In this document: positions 47,950 to 57,805 of the stretch, in pieces
Numbering within the stretch: position 1 is the stretch's first letter
Layout of the letters: each line of letters begins with the position of its first letter
Assembly: GCF_020149915.1 (NCBI RefSeq)
Contig: NZ_CP083760.1
Location: 2,852,001-2,916,000, forward strand
DNA: 64,000 bases
Origin: Candidatus Sulfidibacterium hydrothermale
GTDB lineage: Bacteria > Bacteroidota > Bacteroidia > Bacteroidales > F082
Reading direction: 5' to 3'
Notes under the pieces: generated by a model
The model's input: only the letters and a program-made list of their open reading frames with translations
Databases searched by the model: none
Told to the model about the DNA's origin: nothing
Translations under genes and position numbers: made by a program

Positions 47950-50067
47950 TTATTTCAATCCTTTCTTTTTCATGTAAGCATCCGGTTTGGGAGCCCGGCC
48001 ACGGAAATCTTTAAAGAGTTTCATCGGATCTTCGGTACCGCCTTTTGAGAGAATATCTTTGCGGAAACGGGTAGCGGTGGCATGGTCAAACAATCCCTTT
48101 TCCTTAAAAGCCTGATAAGCATCGGCATCAAGCACCTCAGCCCAAACATAGCTATAATATCCTGAAGCGTAGCCCCCGGAGAAAATATGGTTAAAGTAAG
48201 TACTACGATAGCGGGGTACAATTTCCGGAATCAGATGAATCCGGTTCATGGCCTGTTTTTCAAAAGTATTCACATTACCGGTAAACGGTTTGGTAATGGT
48301 GTGCCAATCCATGTCGAGATAAGAGGCTGCCAAATATTCCGTCAGGGTAAAGCCCAAATTAAACCGGCTGGCGGCTTCCATTTTTTTGATCAGCGCATCA
48401 GGAATGGGTTTCCCGGTTTTGTAATTTTTAGCATAGCTTTTCAGTACGGCCGGCTCAGTAGCCCAGTTTTCCATGATTTGCGAAGGCATTTCCACAAAGT
48501 CGCGCGGAACCGCTGTTCCGGAAAGACTTTCGTAATGACACTGGCTAAAAAGACCGTGCATAGCATGTCCCATTTCGTGGAACATGGTTTCTACCTCGTC
48601 CAGGCTCAGCAACGCCGGCGTATCGCCGGTAGGCCGGGTAAAATTATAATTGACAGAAATAACCGGAATCACATTTTTACCATTTTCAAAATGCTGTTTC
48701 CGGTAAGCTGTCATCCAGGCACCGCCCTGTTTATTCGACCGCGGGAAAAAGTCCATGTATAAAATTCCAATCAGTTTGCCATTGGCTTCGCGTACTTCAT
48801 AAGCCTGAACATCTTTTTGATACACCGGAATTTTTGCATTCGGAACAAACTGAATTCCATAAAGTTTGTGGAGAACGTCAAACAAACCTTTACGCACGTT
48901 GCCCAATTCAAAATAGGGACGCAGTTCGGCATCGTCAAGATTATATTTTTGTTTGCGGAGCTTTTCGGTATAATACCACCAGTCCCAGGGTTGTATTTTA
49001 AAATGATTGCCTTCGGCATCAGCCAGCTTTTGCAGGTTAACGGCTTCTTTGCGGGCCATATTCATGGCAGGAGGCGTAATCTCATCCAGCAAACGGAAAA
49101 CATTTTTCGGCGTTTTGGCCATGCTCTCTTCCAAAACATACGATGAATAATCGGGATATCCCAACAGTTTTGCTTTTTCGAGACGCAGGTTCACCATCTT
49201 TTTCACAATGGCTTTATTATCATTTTTGTTGTTGTTATCGCCCCGCATGATGTAGCCTTTAAACATTTTTTCGCGCAGGTCACGACGGGAAGAATATTGC
49301 AAGAACGGGATCAAACTGGGTTTGTTAAGTGTAAACAGCCAGCCCGTTGTTTTTCCGTGTGCCTTGGCGGTTTCGGCAGCGGCATCAATCACGGTTTTAG
49401 GAAGTCCGGCAAGGTCTTTTTTATCCGTAAGGTATAATTCAAAGGCATTATTATCAGCCAAAACATTGTCGCCAAATTGCAGAGAAAGTACACTTAGTTC
49501 TCCATTAATCTTTTTCAGTTTTTCTTTGTCGGAAGCCGAAAGTTTTGCTCCGCCCCGGACAAACCGGCGATAGGTTTTTTCGAGCAGCATATTCTGCTCG
49601 TCATTGAGTTTTAGTTGATTTCTTTTCTGATAAACCTGATCGATACGATCAAATAACTTTTGGTTCATCAGGATGTTATCATCATGTGCCGAAAGAACCG
49701 GCGCTTCTTCTTTGGCCAGCTTTTGCAGCGTATCATTGGTATTGGCCGAGAGAATATTCTCAAATATGGTTTGTGTACGGTGCAACAGTTTTCCGCTTTC
49801 TTCCAACGCTTCAATCGTATTGGCAAAAGTGGGTGTCGCCGTATCTGATACGATCTTTTCAATCTCGGCATTTTGTTGTTCAATCCCTTTCTGAAAAGCT
49901 TCTTTGTAATCTTCAGCTTTTATTTTCTGAAACGGCGGAACCCCAAACGGAGTATCAAATTTTCCAAGCAAAGGATTTTTTCTCATAGTTGTTTTCTTTT
50001 TTACGGGCTGCTGACAGGCACTGACCAAAAAAACAGCGAGCAGCATCAGGAATGATAATTTTTTCAT
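47950..50067 (-). CDS. dcp: M3-family peptidyl-dipeptidase/oligopeptidase, lipoprotein
   Basis: 705 residues. Zinc oligopeptidase of the Dcp/OpdA group. A signal peptide ends in the lipobox LVSAC (C18 region; followed by QQPVKKKTTMRKN), so the protein is envelope-anchored, unlike cytoplasmic E. coli Dcp. The active site is H497-E498-x-x-H501 in MFHEMGHAMHGLFSQ, with the downstream Glu in the M3 fold. Length is normal. It likely trims peptides in the periplasm. A -7 box TATCTTTG lies at 50105-50098 on the - strand. Confidence 0.95.
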   Translation of the reverse strand: MKKLSFLMLLAVFLVSACQQPVKKKTTMRKNPLLGKFDTPFGVPPFQKIKAEDYKEAFQKGIEQQNAEIEKIVSDTATPTFANTIEALEESGKLLHRTQTIFENILSANTNDTLQKLAKEEAPVLSAHDDNILMNQKLFDRIDQVYQKRNQLKLNDEQNMLLEKTYRRFVRGGAKLSASDKEKLKKINGELSVLSLQFGDNVLADNNAFELYLTDKKDLAGLPKTVIDAAAETAKAHGKTTGWLFTLNKPSLIPFLQYSSRRDLREKMFKGYIMRGDNNNKNDNKAIVKKMVNLRLEKAKLLGYPDYSSYVLEESMAKTPKNVFRLLDEITPPAMNMARKEAVNLQKLADAEGNHFKIQPWDWWYYTEKLRKQKYNLDDAELRPYFELGNVRKGLFDVLHKLYGIQFVPNAKIPVYQKDVQAYEVREANGKLIGILYMDFFPRSNKQGGAWMTAYRKQHFENGKNVIPVISVNYNFTRPTGDTPALLSLDEVETMFHEMGHAMHGLFSQCHYESLSGTAVPRDFVEMPSQIMENWATEPAVLKSYAKNYKTGKPIPDALIKKMEAASRFNLGFTLTEYLAASYLDMDWHTITKPFTGNVNTFEKQAMNRIHLIPEIVPRYRSTYFNHIFSGGYASGYYSYVWAEVLDADAYQAFKEKGLFDHATATRFRKDILSKGGTEDPMKLFKDFRGRAPKPDAYMKKKGLK

Positions 50068-50232
50068 AAAACGGCTTTAGTGTGATAAATTAAGGGGCAA
50101 AGATAGGAAAAGGCCATGATTCACCAGCACTTTGAGCGGCAAAGAAATGGGATCGGTCGATTATTTTTCAAAACCGGTCGAATAATCGTACCGGGGAAAA
50201 TTTATCTTTTTATTTTCGCTGAAAAGAAAACC

Positions 50233-51288
50233 ATGAATCTTCGAAAATATCTGATCCCCACTTTACATGTTTTGGTTTGGATCATTATCTATTTTCTGCC
50301 TGATCTGTTATTTGAAGCGCCCTCCGGACCGGTTTTTATGGTTAAAAGAAACCTGCATTTCATTTTGGTGTTGTTTTTTTTCTATCTAAACTATTTTATC
50401 CTGGTTCCCCGGCTGTTACTACACAAAAAACAATGGTTGTTCTCACTGGCCATTCTGTTTGCGCTGATTTTTACCTATTACGTTAACGATTTTGTAATGC
50501 AGAAAACACGGACAAAATTTGCCGTTGAAACCATAAATACGACAGGGACAAAACCATTGCCTTGGGCTGAAAAAAGGCACGAGCGTCACCGCCGGGCAGG
50601 AAATGCCGGAGCCGTGGTGATGGTTCTCATGAGTTTTTTTGTAAGCACCATTACCCGGGAAACCGAAGCGTGGTATCATCAGGAAAAAGAGCGAAAAGAG
50701 CTGGAGAAACAACAGCTTCTTTCCGAGCTCTCTTTTCTTAAATCGCAGGTCAATCCGCACTTTTTGTTCAACAGCCTTAACGGGATTTATGCCCTGGCCA
50801 TCAAAAAATCCGATAAAACACCGGATGCCATTTTACAACTTTCGGAACTGATGCGACACATGTTGTACGAATCGGATAAAGAACAGGTTGACCTGGAAAA
50901 AGAAACCGCTTATCTGGAAAACTATATTCAGCTTCAAAAACTGCGCTTACCGCCGGAAGTGCAAATTCATTTTCAGGCAGAGGGCAACCTATCGGGCAAA
51001 AAGATTGCCCCCATGCTTTTTATTCCGTTCATCGAAAATGCATTTAAACACGGCGTGGACACCAACGGAGGCAACATCCAGATTAAACTGCAGGTAAAAG
51101 AAAACCGGCTTTCGTTTGACATGATGAACCGTATCTCGAAAGCCCAAAATAAAGATACCGTTTCCGGAATTGGCCTTGCCAACGTACGAAAACGGCTTGA
51201 TTTGCTTTATAGCGGCCGTTATCATTTGGAGATCAAAGAATCCAACGGGAATTTTATCGTACATTTACACCTGAACTTAGAAGCATGA
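50233..51288 (+). CDS. LytS/YehU-type sensor histidine kinase
   Basis: 351 residues from the ATG at 50233 (MNLRKYLIPTLHVLVWIIIY); the frame extends upstream to 50116 but without kinase-like sequence. Four membrane helices (about 10-30, 40-60, 70-90 and 125-145) are followed by the His_kinase domain with the phospho-His in LKSQVNPHFLFNSLNGI and a HATPase region (PFIENAFKHGVD, GLANVRKRL). It overlaps the response-regulator gene by 4 nt (ATGA). Confidence 0.94.
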   Translation: MNLRKYLIPTLHVLVWIIIYFLPDLLFEAPSGPVFMVKRNLHFILVLFFFYLNYFILVPRLLLHKKQWLFSLAILFALIFTYYVNDFVMQKTRTKFAVETINTTGTKPLPWAEKRHERHRRAGNAGAVVMVLMSFFVSTITRETEAWYHQEKERKELEKQQLLSELSFLKSQVNPHFLFNSLNGIYALAIKKSDKTPDAILQLSELMRHMLYESDKEQVDLEKETAYLENYIQLQKLRLPPEVQIHFQAEGNLSGKKIAPMLFIPFIENAFKHGVDTNGGNIQIKLQVKENRLSFDMMNRISKAQNKDTVSGIGLANVRKRLDLLYSGRYHLEIKESNGNFIVHLHLNLEA

Positions 51289-51983
51289 TGACCTGTATTG
51301 TAGTCGATGATGAACCGCTGGCACGGGATATTCTGGAAGAATTTATCCGGAAAGTTCCGTTTTTGCAACGGGAAGCTTCGTGCAAAAACGGTTTTGAGGC
51401 ACTTGAAATATTACAGAAGAAAAAAATCGACCTGATTTTTCTGGATATCCAGATGCCCGACATGAGCGGAATTCAGTTGTACGAATCGCTGAACTACCGG
51501 CCAATGGTTATTTTCACCACGGCTTACAGCGACTATGCAGTTACCGGTTTTGAACTGGATGCTGTGGATTACCTTGTAAAGCCGTTTGCCTTTCAACGCT
51601 TTATGAAGGCTGTAAACAAGGCCGGCGAGCTTTATCAAAAACAGGTCCCGGCCGAAAAAAGTACGCCGCGTGATTTTATGTTTGTAAAAGACGGCACCAA
51701 AATGGTGAAAGTGATGTACAACCGCATTTTGTATATCGAAGGAATGAAAGATTATGTAAAAATCATTTTGGAAGACAAAAAGATGGTGCTGACCCTGCTG
51801 TCGATGCAAAAAATGGCAGAACAATTACCCTCCGGACAATTTATCCGCATTCACCGTTCTTACATTGTTTCAATTCCTAAAATTGATATGGTGGAGAAAA
51901 ACCGGGTGGTCATTGCAGGAAAATATCTTCCGGTAGGCAACCTGTATAAAGCAAAGCTGATGGAAGTTCTTCATTCAAACTAA
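51285..51983 (+). CDS. LytTR-family response regulator
   Basis: 232 residues. The receiver domain has acidic D8/D9 and phospho-acceptor D54 (LIFLDIQMPDMSGIQL). The C-terminal LytTR DNA-binding domain (about 135-230) includes ILYIEGMKDYVKI and FIRIHRSYIVSIPKI. It is coupled to the sensor kinase through the ATGA overlap and forms a complete two-component system. Targets unknown; LytTR sites could not be recognised here. Confidence 0.95.
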   Translation: MMTCIVVDDEPLARDILEEFIRKVPFLQREASCKNGFEALEILQKKKIDLIFLDIQMPDMSGIQLYESLNYRPMVIFTTAYSDYAVTGFELDAVDYLVKPFAFQRFMKAVNKAGELYQKQVPAEKSTPRDFMFVKDGTKMVKVMYNRILYIEGMKDYVKIILEDKKMVLTLLSMQKMAEQLPSGQFIRIHRSYIVSIPKIDMVEKNRVVIAGKYLPVGNLYKAKLMEVLHSN

Positions 51984-52008
51984 AAAGGTCTCTGCCAAAA
52001 CCCACCTG

Positions 52009-52950
52009 TTAATCTGATTTATCCGCGAGGATGAGTTCATTCCATGAAAAAACAACAGAAAATCCGCGGGAATGCATCTCTTCTCTGAAAACCTTTTCCG
52101 GTTGATGTGAAGTAACCAATACAAAATCTCCGCCCCAGGCTCCCAACGATTTTACAACTCCCTGATAATCGCTAAACAAACGTTCTTGAACCGGTTTTAT
52201 TCCCAACACTTTCGAGAGGATGGTTTCGTGCTCTTGCAAAAGGGTTTCAAAAGTTTCTAACCGGTTGACCGTGATGATCTGCTGCGTAAGCGAAGAAATG
52301 GTTTCGATGGTTTTCGGGGTAAAGACCGCCTGCTTTTTAAAAGTTTTAATGCTTTCGTCGCTGCGTTGTTTCCGGCCCAGATAAACGAAATAGAGTTTTT
52401 CTTTAAACGGCGGATCCCACGCCACAGGCAAAACCACCGGTTTATTTTCCACAATCTGGTAAAAAACCGGACCTTCCGCCGTAGCACAGGCCACGTCATA
52501 TCCCGACCCGCCCAATGCTTTCCATTGCAGCTGAAAAGCATCCACCCCGGCCCAGGCCGCCAGATTGGCAATCAGCGTAGAACTGGAACCAAAACCAAAT
52601 TCCGGATGAAATTCCAAACGGGTCTCCGCTTCAAAACTCGTTTCACCATTCAAAAAAGCAGGGTTAAAACGCCGGATCACAGAAAAAATCTCCATCAGCT
52701 TTTGCGCTTTCGCCGTATCGGTTGTATCAAGAATACGAAGCGAAGGCAGTGCAAACCGGGCCTGAAACCACAATCCTTCCGGCTGCAAAGCAGTCCATTT
52801 CAGAAAAGGCGTAGTCGAATGACTTACTTTTTTTACTTTCAAAAACTGCCCGCGACGAACAGGAACTGCCAGCGCACGGGCACCTTCCATCACCAGATAT
52901 TCTCCGGTAATCAGTAATTTACCATGTGCATACCAGGTTTGCTGTTGCAT
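52009..52950 (-). CDS. GHMP-family kinase (GYDIA type), mevalonate-pathway-associated
   Basis: 313 residues. An N-terminal GHMP opening (WYAHGKLLITGEYLVMEGA), the ATP-binding loop HPEFGFGSSSTLIANLA, and the GGSGYDVACATAEGPVFY motif place it in the Bacteroidota group named for its GYD-I/V-A sequence. The partner gene just upstream on the same strand is HMG-CoA reductase (stop and start share base 52950), so it probably phosphorylates mevalonate or phosphomevalonate. The exact step cannot be read. Confidence 0.85.
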   Translation of the reverse strand: MQQQTWYAHGKLLITGEYLVMEGARALAVPVRRGQFLKVKKVSHSTTPFLKWTALQPEGLWFQARFALPSLRILDTTDTAKAQKLMEIFSVIRRFNPAFLNGETSFEAETRLEFHPEFGFGSSSTLIANLAAWAGVDAFQLQWKALGGSGYDVACATAEGPVFYQIVENKPVVLPVAWDPPFKEKLYFVYLGRKQRSDESIKTFKKQAVFTPKTIETISSLTQQIITVNRLETFETLLQEHETILSKVLGIKPVQERLFSDYQGVVKSLGAWGGDFVLVTSHQPEKVFREEMHSRGFSVVFSWNELILADKSD

Positions 52951-54293
52951 TATTTTGTCGGATGTCGCAGGTTTTTAATGAATTCGCCCACACTGGCAAA
53001 AGAAACCTTTTTATCGGAAAAATAAGCCGTGGCTTTTTTCTTTTCGTCATCGGTGGCCTTAAAATGGTTCAGAATATTCATCAGATGCATTTTCATGTGT
53101 CCGTGCTGGATTCCTTTGGTGACCAGCGAACGGACAGCTGCAAAATTATTGGCCATCCCCATAGCGGCGGTGATCATCATCAGCTCTTTGGCCGAAGGTT
53201 TTCCCAGCATCTCAAGAGAATGTTTGGCCAACGGGTGCAAAGCGGTGAGGCCTCCTACTGTACCTACAGCCAGCGGCAACTCAATCCAGTATTTAAATTT
53301 TCCGTTTTTGATCTCTACATGCGACAGGCTTTGATAACGCCCGGTACGTGAAGCATAAGTATGCCCGGCAGCTTCAATTGCCCGAAAATCATTTCCGGTG
53401 GCAATGGCAACAGCATCAATGCCGTTAAAAATTCCTTTGTTATGGGTAGTCGCCCTGAAAGTATCGATCTCGGCAATTTTCACGGCCGTGGCAAATTTCC
53501 GGGCGAACTGTTCACCGGTAAGTGAGGGATCTATTCCTTCAAGATCTTTAAAAGGGCACTCTACCCAGACTCTTACCAGACAGTCGGGCGTATAATTGGA
53601 AAGAATAGCCATAATGATGGTCAGCTCCCGCTCTTTTCCGTGAAAAGCCGGATGAGTCCGTACAAATTCTTTCAGGGTTTTGGCCGATTCTTCCAGGCAG
53701 GAATTAATAAAGTTAGCGCCCATGGAATCTTTGGTTTCAAAGCTCACCTTGATCTGGTAATAATTTTCCAGTTTATCGCGCATGTCGATGAGTTCAAAAT
53801 CAAGGATTCCGCCTCCCCTTTTTTCCATATTGGCCGTAATGCTCCTGGCATTTTCGCGCATTTGTTGTTTCAGCTCATCAAAAACACGTTCCAGTTTTTC
53901 TTTTTCACCTTCCCACAGGAAGTGAACCTGACCAATTTTTACCGTATCGATTACTTTGGCTCTGAACCCGCCCCGCTCTGACCAGAAACGGGCTGCCGAG
54001 GAAGCCGCGGCCACTACCGAGCTTTCTTCGATCACCATCGGCACCAAATAGGTGTGTCCATTCACCATCACGTTAGGCGCCACACCATAAGGAATGTAAA
54101 AGTTGGTTATGGTGTTCTCGCTAAATTCATCAAAAATCTTCTGTTTTTCGGTATCGGCATACCAAAAACTTTTCAGCAGCTCGATGGTCTCCACCTGATT
54201 ATCCATCAGCTCAGCCACAATACGTAGCTTGTCCTCTTTTAGCAATTTAGAGAACCCCTTGATAATCAAATCTCTTTTTCGTCTTCCCGACAT
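52950..54293 (-). CDS. Hydroxymethylglutaryl-CoA reductase, class II
   Basis: 447 residues. Converts HMG-CoA to mevalonate. Class II signatures are visible: SSVVAAASSAARFW (ENVIG/substrate region), MGANFINSCLE, CLVRVWVECP, ATGNDFRAIEAAGHTYA, and LPLAVGTVGGLTALHPLAK. The context with a GHMP kinase indicates biosynthetic use in a mevalonate route to isoprenoids, although class II enzymes were first named degradative. A -7 box TATTTTTG lies at 54334-54327 (- strand). Confidence 0.95.
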   Translation of the reverse strand: MSGRRKRDLIIKGFSKLLKEDKLRIVAELMDNQVETIELLKSFWYADTEKQKIFDEFSENTITNFYIPYGVAPNVMVNGHTYLVPMVIEESSVVAAASSAARFWSERGGFRAKVIDTVKIGQVHFLWEGEKEKLERVFDELKQQMRENARSITANMEKRGGGILDFELIDMRDKLENYYQIKVSFETKDSMGANFINSCLEESAKTLKEFVRTHPAFHGKERELTIIMAILSNYTPDCLVRVWVECPFKDLEGIDPSLTGEQFARKFATAVKIAEIDTFRATTHNKGIFNGIDAVAIATGNDFRAIEAAGHTYASRTGRYQSLSHVEIKNGKFKYWIELPLAVGTVGGLTALHPLAKHSLEMLGKPSAKELMMITAAMGMANNFAAVRSLVTKGIQHGHMKMHLMNILNHFKATDDEKKKATAYFSDKKVSFASVGEFIKNLRHPTK

Positions 54294-54459
54294 ATTCCGC
54301 TAAGCTTCTCAAGTGTTTTAACGAGACAAAAATAAACGAAAATTGTTAAGGATTAGATTATTTTTATTTTGAAAATAAATGAGAAGAACCGGACAGCCAA
54401 ACGGGTTTTGCTTTCTCTTTTTTTCCTATCTTGCGACAAAAGGTTTAATCATTGTAACC

Positions 54460-55008
54460 ATGAAACGGTTTTTGTTGATTCTCTTGTCGCTGTTTGCTAT
54501 TCAGGCATTTGGCCAAACAAACCAAACCGGACAAAATAAAAATGTTCTTTCCGCTGCTGAATTTTATCAGATTTCATTCAATGGAATCTCACTCAAACAA
54601 ATCATCCAGACCCAGGGGAAACCGGCCCGGGTAAATCAGCTGTTTGGGAAAAAATTTCCTTTTGAAAAAGCCAATAATCCGGATCAATATTGGATTAATT
54701 TTGATGATGACAGCCTCAGCTTTACTTTTTATGTGAACTATCCTGAACCGGCCATATTAACAGCTTTAGAAGTAGAAAGCCCCCAAATTACCGTGAAAGT
54801 GCATTCGCTTTCTTTTCATTTGGGCGATCCGGTAGCCCAATTAAAGGGAGTGACCTATTCTATGGACAAAATAGCACGAACACAATGCATTATCTTTGTT
54901 CCCGGCAATGAAAAAGACCGGTATTTCCGGGTTGACTTTAATCCGTTTACCAAACGCATTTCCAGAATTTCTTATGTCGCCATCAGGAAAAACGAGGACG
55001 AACAATAA
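54460..55008 (+). CDS. Hypothetical exported protein
   Basis: 182 residues from the ATG at 54460 (MKRFLLILLSLFAIQAFGQ), a signal peptide ending at FGQ. The frame reaches upstream to 54379 but the signal fixes the start. The mature part (SAAEFYQISFNGISLKQIIQ; QTQGKPARVNQLFGKKFPF) recalls small periplasmic proteins of Bacteroidota. I do not recognise a family. Closed by a terminator at 55036. Confidence 0.7.
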   Translation: MKRFLLILLSLFAIQAFGQTNQTGQNKNVLSAAEFYQISFNGISLKQIIQTQGKPARVNQLFGKKFPFEKANNPDQYWINFDDDSLSFTFYVNYPEPAILTALEVESPQITVKVHSLSFHLGDPVAQLKGVTYSMDKIARTQCIIFVPGNEKDRYFRVDFNPFTKRISRISYVAIRKNEDEQ

Positions 55009-55035
55009 AAGCAACAAATCCAAATTGTCTACCAA

Positions 55036-55064
55036 TAAAAAAAGCCGCTTTGAAGCGGCTTTTT
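55036..55064. terminator. Bidirectional terminator
   Basis: AAAAAAAGCCGCTT, short loop, AAGCGGCTTTTT between the exported protein gene and the convergent DUF2795 gene; A and T tracts on both sides. Confidence 0.88.
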
Positions 55065-55085
55065 AATAATGTCTTGGTTCATGTA

Positions 55086-55307
55086 TCAGTACTCATCTTC
55101 GTTAAAGAAGAAATCTTCTTTGGTAGGATATTCCGGCCAGATGTCTTCAATTTTTTCGTACACTTCTTCCTCATCTTCCAGTTCCCTCAGATTTTCAATT
55201 ACTTCCGAGGTTACCCCGGTACGCAGACACCATTCAATTAATTCGTCCTTGGTGGCCGGCCAGGGTGCATCTTCCAGTTTTGAAGCTAATTCCAAAGTCC
55301 AGTACAT
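55086..55307 (-). CDS. DUF2795 small acidic protein
   Basis: 73 residues, beginning MYWTLELASKLEDAPWPATK and ending DFFFNEDEY, a highly conserved small Bacteroidota protein. The acidic, Trp-rich sequence suggests a small helical domain that binds a partner protein; no function is established that I know of. A strong promoter lies at 55336-55364. Confidence 0.9.
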   Translation of the reverse strand: MYWTLELASKLEDAPWPATKDELIEWCLRTGVTSEVIENLRELEDEEEVYEKIEDIWPEYPTKEDFFFNEDEY

Positions 55308-55335
55308 CGCTTAAATTTTAAGGTTAAAATTTTTG

Positions 55336-55364
55336 CAAAAGTAATTTTTTTTTAATACGGGCAA
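55336..55364 (-). promoter_or_regulatory. Bacteroidota-type promoter of DUF2795 gene
   Basis: On the - strand: TTG (55364-55362), 18 nt, TACTTTTG (55343-55336); 29 nt before the start codon. Confidence 0.6.
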
Positions 55365-55393
55365 CGAAAAATCAGAAATTTTGAAAAAATTTC

Positions 55394-55969
55394 TCAAACC
55401 CGTGGTTTCCAAAGGGATTCAGTAGCTCCAAGATCTTTTGAAAATTTGCGGGCCAACACAAACAGGTAGTCTGATAATCGATTCAAATACCGGATATTGA
55501 CCGGATCAACCGGATATTGTTCATTCATTTTGATGGTTAGCCGTTCAGCCCGCCGGCAAACCGTCCGTGCAATATGGCAATAAGAAACCACCGGATGTCC
55601 CCCCGGCAAAATAAAAGCGGTTAACTCAGGCAAAGACTCATTCATTACATCCATCTCTTTTTCCAATAATGCCACATCCTCCGCATCAAGCACCGGTAAT
55701 GGATTTTTTAAAGGACGTCCGTCAGCAGCCAGTGCACTTTCCATGGTAAACAACCGGTCCTGAATTTCCAGCAAAACGGCTTTGCTATGGTCATCAATAT
55801 CCTGGTCACGAAGCAAACCGACATAAGCATTCAGTTCATCTACCGTGCCGTATGCTTCGATACGAATGTCATATTTAGGTACGCGGGTACCGCCAATTAG
55901 CGCGGTTTTTCCTTTATCTCCGGTTTTGGTATATATTTTCCATTTACTCATTACTTCCTGTTTTTTCAA
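55394..55969 (-). CDS. Cob(I)alamin adenosyltransferase, PduO type
   Basis: 191 residues. Transfers adenosyl from ATP to cob(I)alamin to make coenzyme B12. The family opening [19 protein letters not shown] is present, as is the C-terminal [16 protein letters not shown] block with the ATP/cobalamin-binding residues. The start at 55969 gives an ATGA overlap with the upstream ABC ATPase gene; an alternative ATG at 55951 (MSKWKIYTK) is also plausible. No other cobalamin genes are in the window. Confidence 0.93.
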   Translation of the reverse strand: MKKQEVMSKWKIYTKTGDKGKTALIGGTRVPKYDIRIEAYGTVDELNAYVGLLRDQDIDDHSKAVLLEIQDRLFTMESALAADGRPLKNPLPVLDAEDVALLEKEMDVMNESLPELTAFILPGGHPVVSYCHIARTVCRRAERLTIKMNEQYPVDPVNIRYLNRLSDYLFVLARKFSKDLGATESLWKPRV

Positions 55970-56694
55970 GACGATACTGCAGCGTTTTCGCTGTAAGAAA
56001 GGATTCTTTCGTTGGGTTTATCTTCTTCAATTCTCCCGTCACGCAGCCGGATAATCCGGTGAGCATGCTCGGCTATATCTTCTTCGTGGGTCACCAGTAC
56101 AATGGTATTTCCTTTCCGGTGAATCTCTTCCAGCAGTCCAATAATTTCAACCGATGTTTTCGAATCCAGGTTTCCGGTCGGTTCATCGGCAAGAATCAGT
56201 GACGGTTTATTTACCAAGGCACGGGCCACAGCCACTCTTTGTCGCTGTCCGCCCGACAATTCGTTGGGTTTATGGTTCATCCGGTCGGCCAACTGAACGC
56301 TTTCCAGTGCTTCGGTAGCCCGTTTTATCCGTTCCTGTTTGCTCACACCAGCATAAATCAGCGGAAGCATCACATTTTCCAAAGCGGTAGAGCGCGGCAA
56401 AAGATTGAACGTTTGAAAAATAAAACCAATCTCCCGGTTCCGCACATCTGCCAGCTCATTGTCCGTCATTTTACTTACGTCCATCCCATTCAGAAAATAG
56501 TGTCCGCCCGTAGGAGTATCCAGGCATCCAAGAACATTCATCAATGTCGATTTTCCGGAGCCGGACGGGCCCATCATGGCAACAAATTCATTTTTCTTAA
56601 TGGAAAGGCTAATTTCCTGTAATGCTTTTACTACTTCGGAACCCACACGATAATGTCGTGAAATTTTTTCGAGCCGGATGATTTCAGAGGCCAT
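55966..56694 (-). CDS. ABC transporter ATP-binding protein, MacB/LolD type
   Basis: 242 residues from the ATG at 56694 ([20 protein letters not shown]); an ATG at 56775 lies upstream of the -7 box (TACCTTTG, 56722-56715) and is unlikely. Walker [11 protein letters not shown]-loop, signature [15 protein letters not shown] and Walker [16 protein letters not shown] are intact, of the MacB/LolD/FtsE class that extracts lipoproteins or drives antibiotic/peptide efflux. No permease gene is adjacent. It is coupled to the adenosyltransferase gene by ATGA. Confidence 0.92.
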   Translation of the reverse strand: MASEIIRLEKISRHYRVGSEVVKALQEISLSIKKNEFVAMMGPSGSGKSTLMNVLGCLDTPTGGHYFLNGMDVSKMTDNELADVRNREIGFIFQTFNLLPRSTALENVMLPLIYAGVSKQERIKRATEALESVQLADRMNHKPNELSGGQRQRVAVARALVNKPSLILADEPTGNLDSKTSVEIIGLLEEIHRKGNTIVLVTHEEDIAEHAHRIIRLRDGRIEEDKPNERILSYSENAAVSS

Positions 56695-56786
56695 AATTTT
56701 TGATTTTATCGTAACAAAGGTAACAAGAATGTGCCAAATAAACGGGAAAAAGATTTTTGACCGAAAAATGTTCAAGCACGGGTTTT

Positions 56787-56905
56787 GGATGGGAGATGGA
56801 GGATGTTTGGATGGGAGATGGGGGATTTTCGATGGAGGATGTGGAGATGGGAGAATGTGGAGATGTGAGGATGGGAGATGGGGGATTTTCGATGGAGGAT
56901 GTAGA
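56787..56905 (+). repeat. G-rich tandem repeat, left of the IS element
   Basis: A degenerate tract of GATGGGAG / GATGTGGA units. Two 34-bp units (56809-56842 and 56869-56902; start GGATGGGAGATGGGGGATTT) are identical and exactly 60 bp apart. The same kind of tract continues at 58286-58358 on the other side of the IS element. G-run density could allow G-quadruplex formation. Confidence 0.85.
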
Positions 56906-56974
56906 TGCCTGAATATGGTTGACCGTTTTTACTTACTTATTTTCATTATTTACGTTGTTCATTCATGAGTGATC

Positions 56975-57805
56975 TTAGAGACTGAAGGATTGTTGTCCAT
57001 TACAAAGATAACTTTTTTCAAATTCATTGGGGCTTTTTCGTTGTAACTCTATATGAGGCTTTTCCTGGTTGTAAAGTAACACGGTTCGGTCAACCTCTTT
57101 TTGAAGTTCTTCAAAACTGTTTATCTGACGATGGTTCAGGTAATTGTTTTTTATAACCCCGTTTAGTCTTTCTACTTTCCCGTTCTCCCACGGGTATTCG
57201 CACATGCTGTTTTTAAAGCCTTCTTTTTGAGTCAGCTTTAAAAAAGCCTTGTCGTAATATTGACCCCCTCCGTCTGAGTGAAATACAATACCGGTTGTCA
57301 TTGTGTTTTCCTTCATCCGAAGTTTAATAGCCTTCTGTAAAGCCGGTAATGTAGTCTGTTCTGTAGTCAGCCTTTTTGAAACAGAATGACCTAAAATCCG
57401 TCTGGAATAGGAATCTTCAATAAAAGTGATGTAATAGAATCTGCTGTTTATTTCATAGTAGGTAATATCACTTTGCCATGCCTGATTAATTCCGGTTAAA
57501 GTCATGCTTTTTAATAAATTATCAAACCGGACAACGCCTGTGCTATCGGTGGTTCTTCGCCAGTTTTTTACCTTTGCTACCGTTAACCCTTCTGATTTGC
57601 AAAAGGCTTCAAACCGGTCTCTGCCCATGGTCTGGGGACGTAACTTATAATACATATCCCGTATTCCCATTGTAGGATGATCCTCTCGTATTTGATAAAT
57701 CATAACCAGTAATTGCTTTTGCTCTGAGCGTATTCTCAGCTTTTTATCCAGCATCTTATGAAAAGCCTGTTTACTAATCCCTATGCTCTTATACAGACGG
57801 TTCAT
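56975..57805 (-). CDS. IS3-family transposase OrfB (DDE integrase core)
   Basis: 276 residues. A helical N-terminus (HTH_21-like) is followed by the rve integrase core with catalytic D113 (WQSDITYY), D178 (VFHSDGGGQYYD) and E212 (NGKVERLNG), with 33 residues between the second D and E. The ATG overlaps the orfA stop (57802-57805, ATGA). orfB is in the -1 phase to orfA and the frame is open upstream to the A8G slippery run near 57863-57870, so an OrfAB fusion by programmed -1 frameshift is possible. Confidence 0.95.
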   Translation of the reverse strand: MNRLYKSIGISKQAFHKMLDKKLRIRSEQKQLLVMIYQIREDHPTMGIRDMYYKLRPQTMGRDRFEAFCKSEGLTVAKVKNWRRTTDSTGVVRFDNLLKSMTLTGINQAWQSDITYYEINSRFYYITFIEDSYSRRILGHSVSKRLTTEQTTLPALQKAIKLRMKENTMTTGIVFHSDGGGQYYDKAFLKLTQKEGFKNSMCEYPWENGKVERLNGVIKNNYLNHRQINSFEELQKEVDRTVLLYNQEKPHIELQRKSPNEFEKSYLCNGQQSFSL

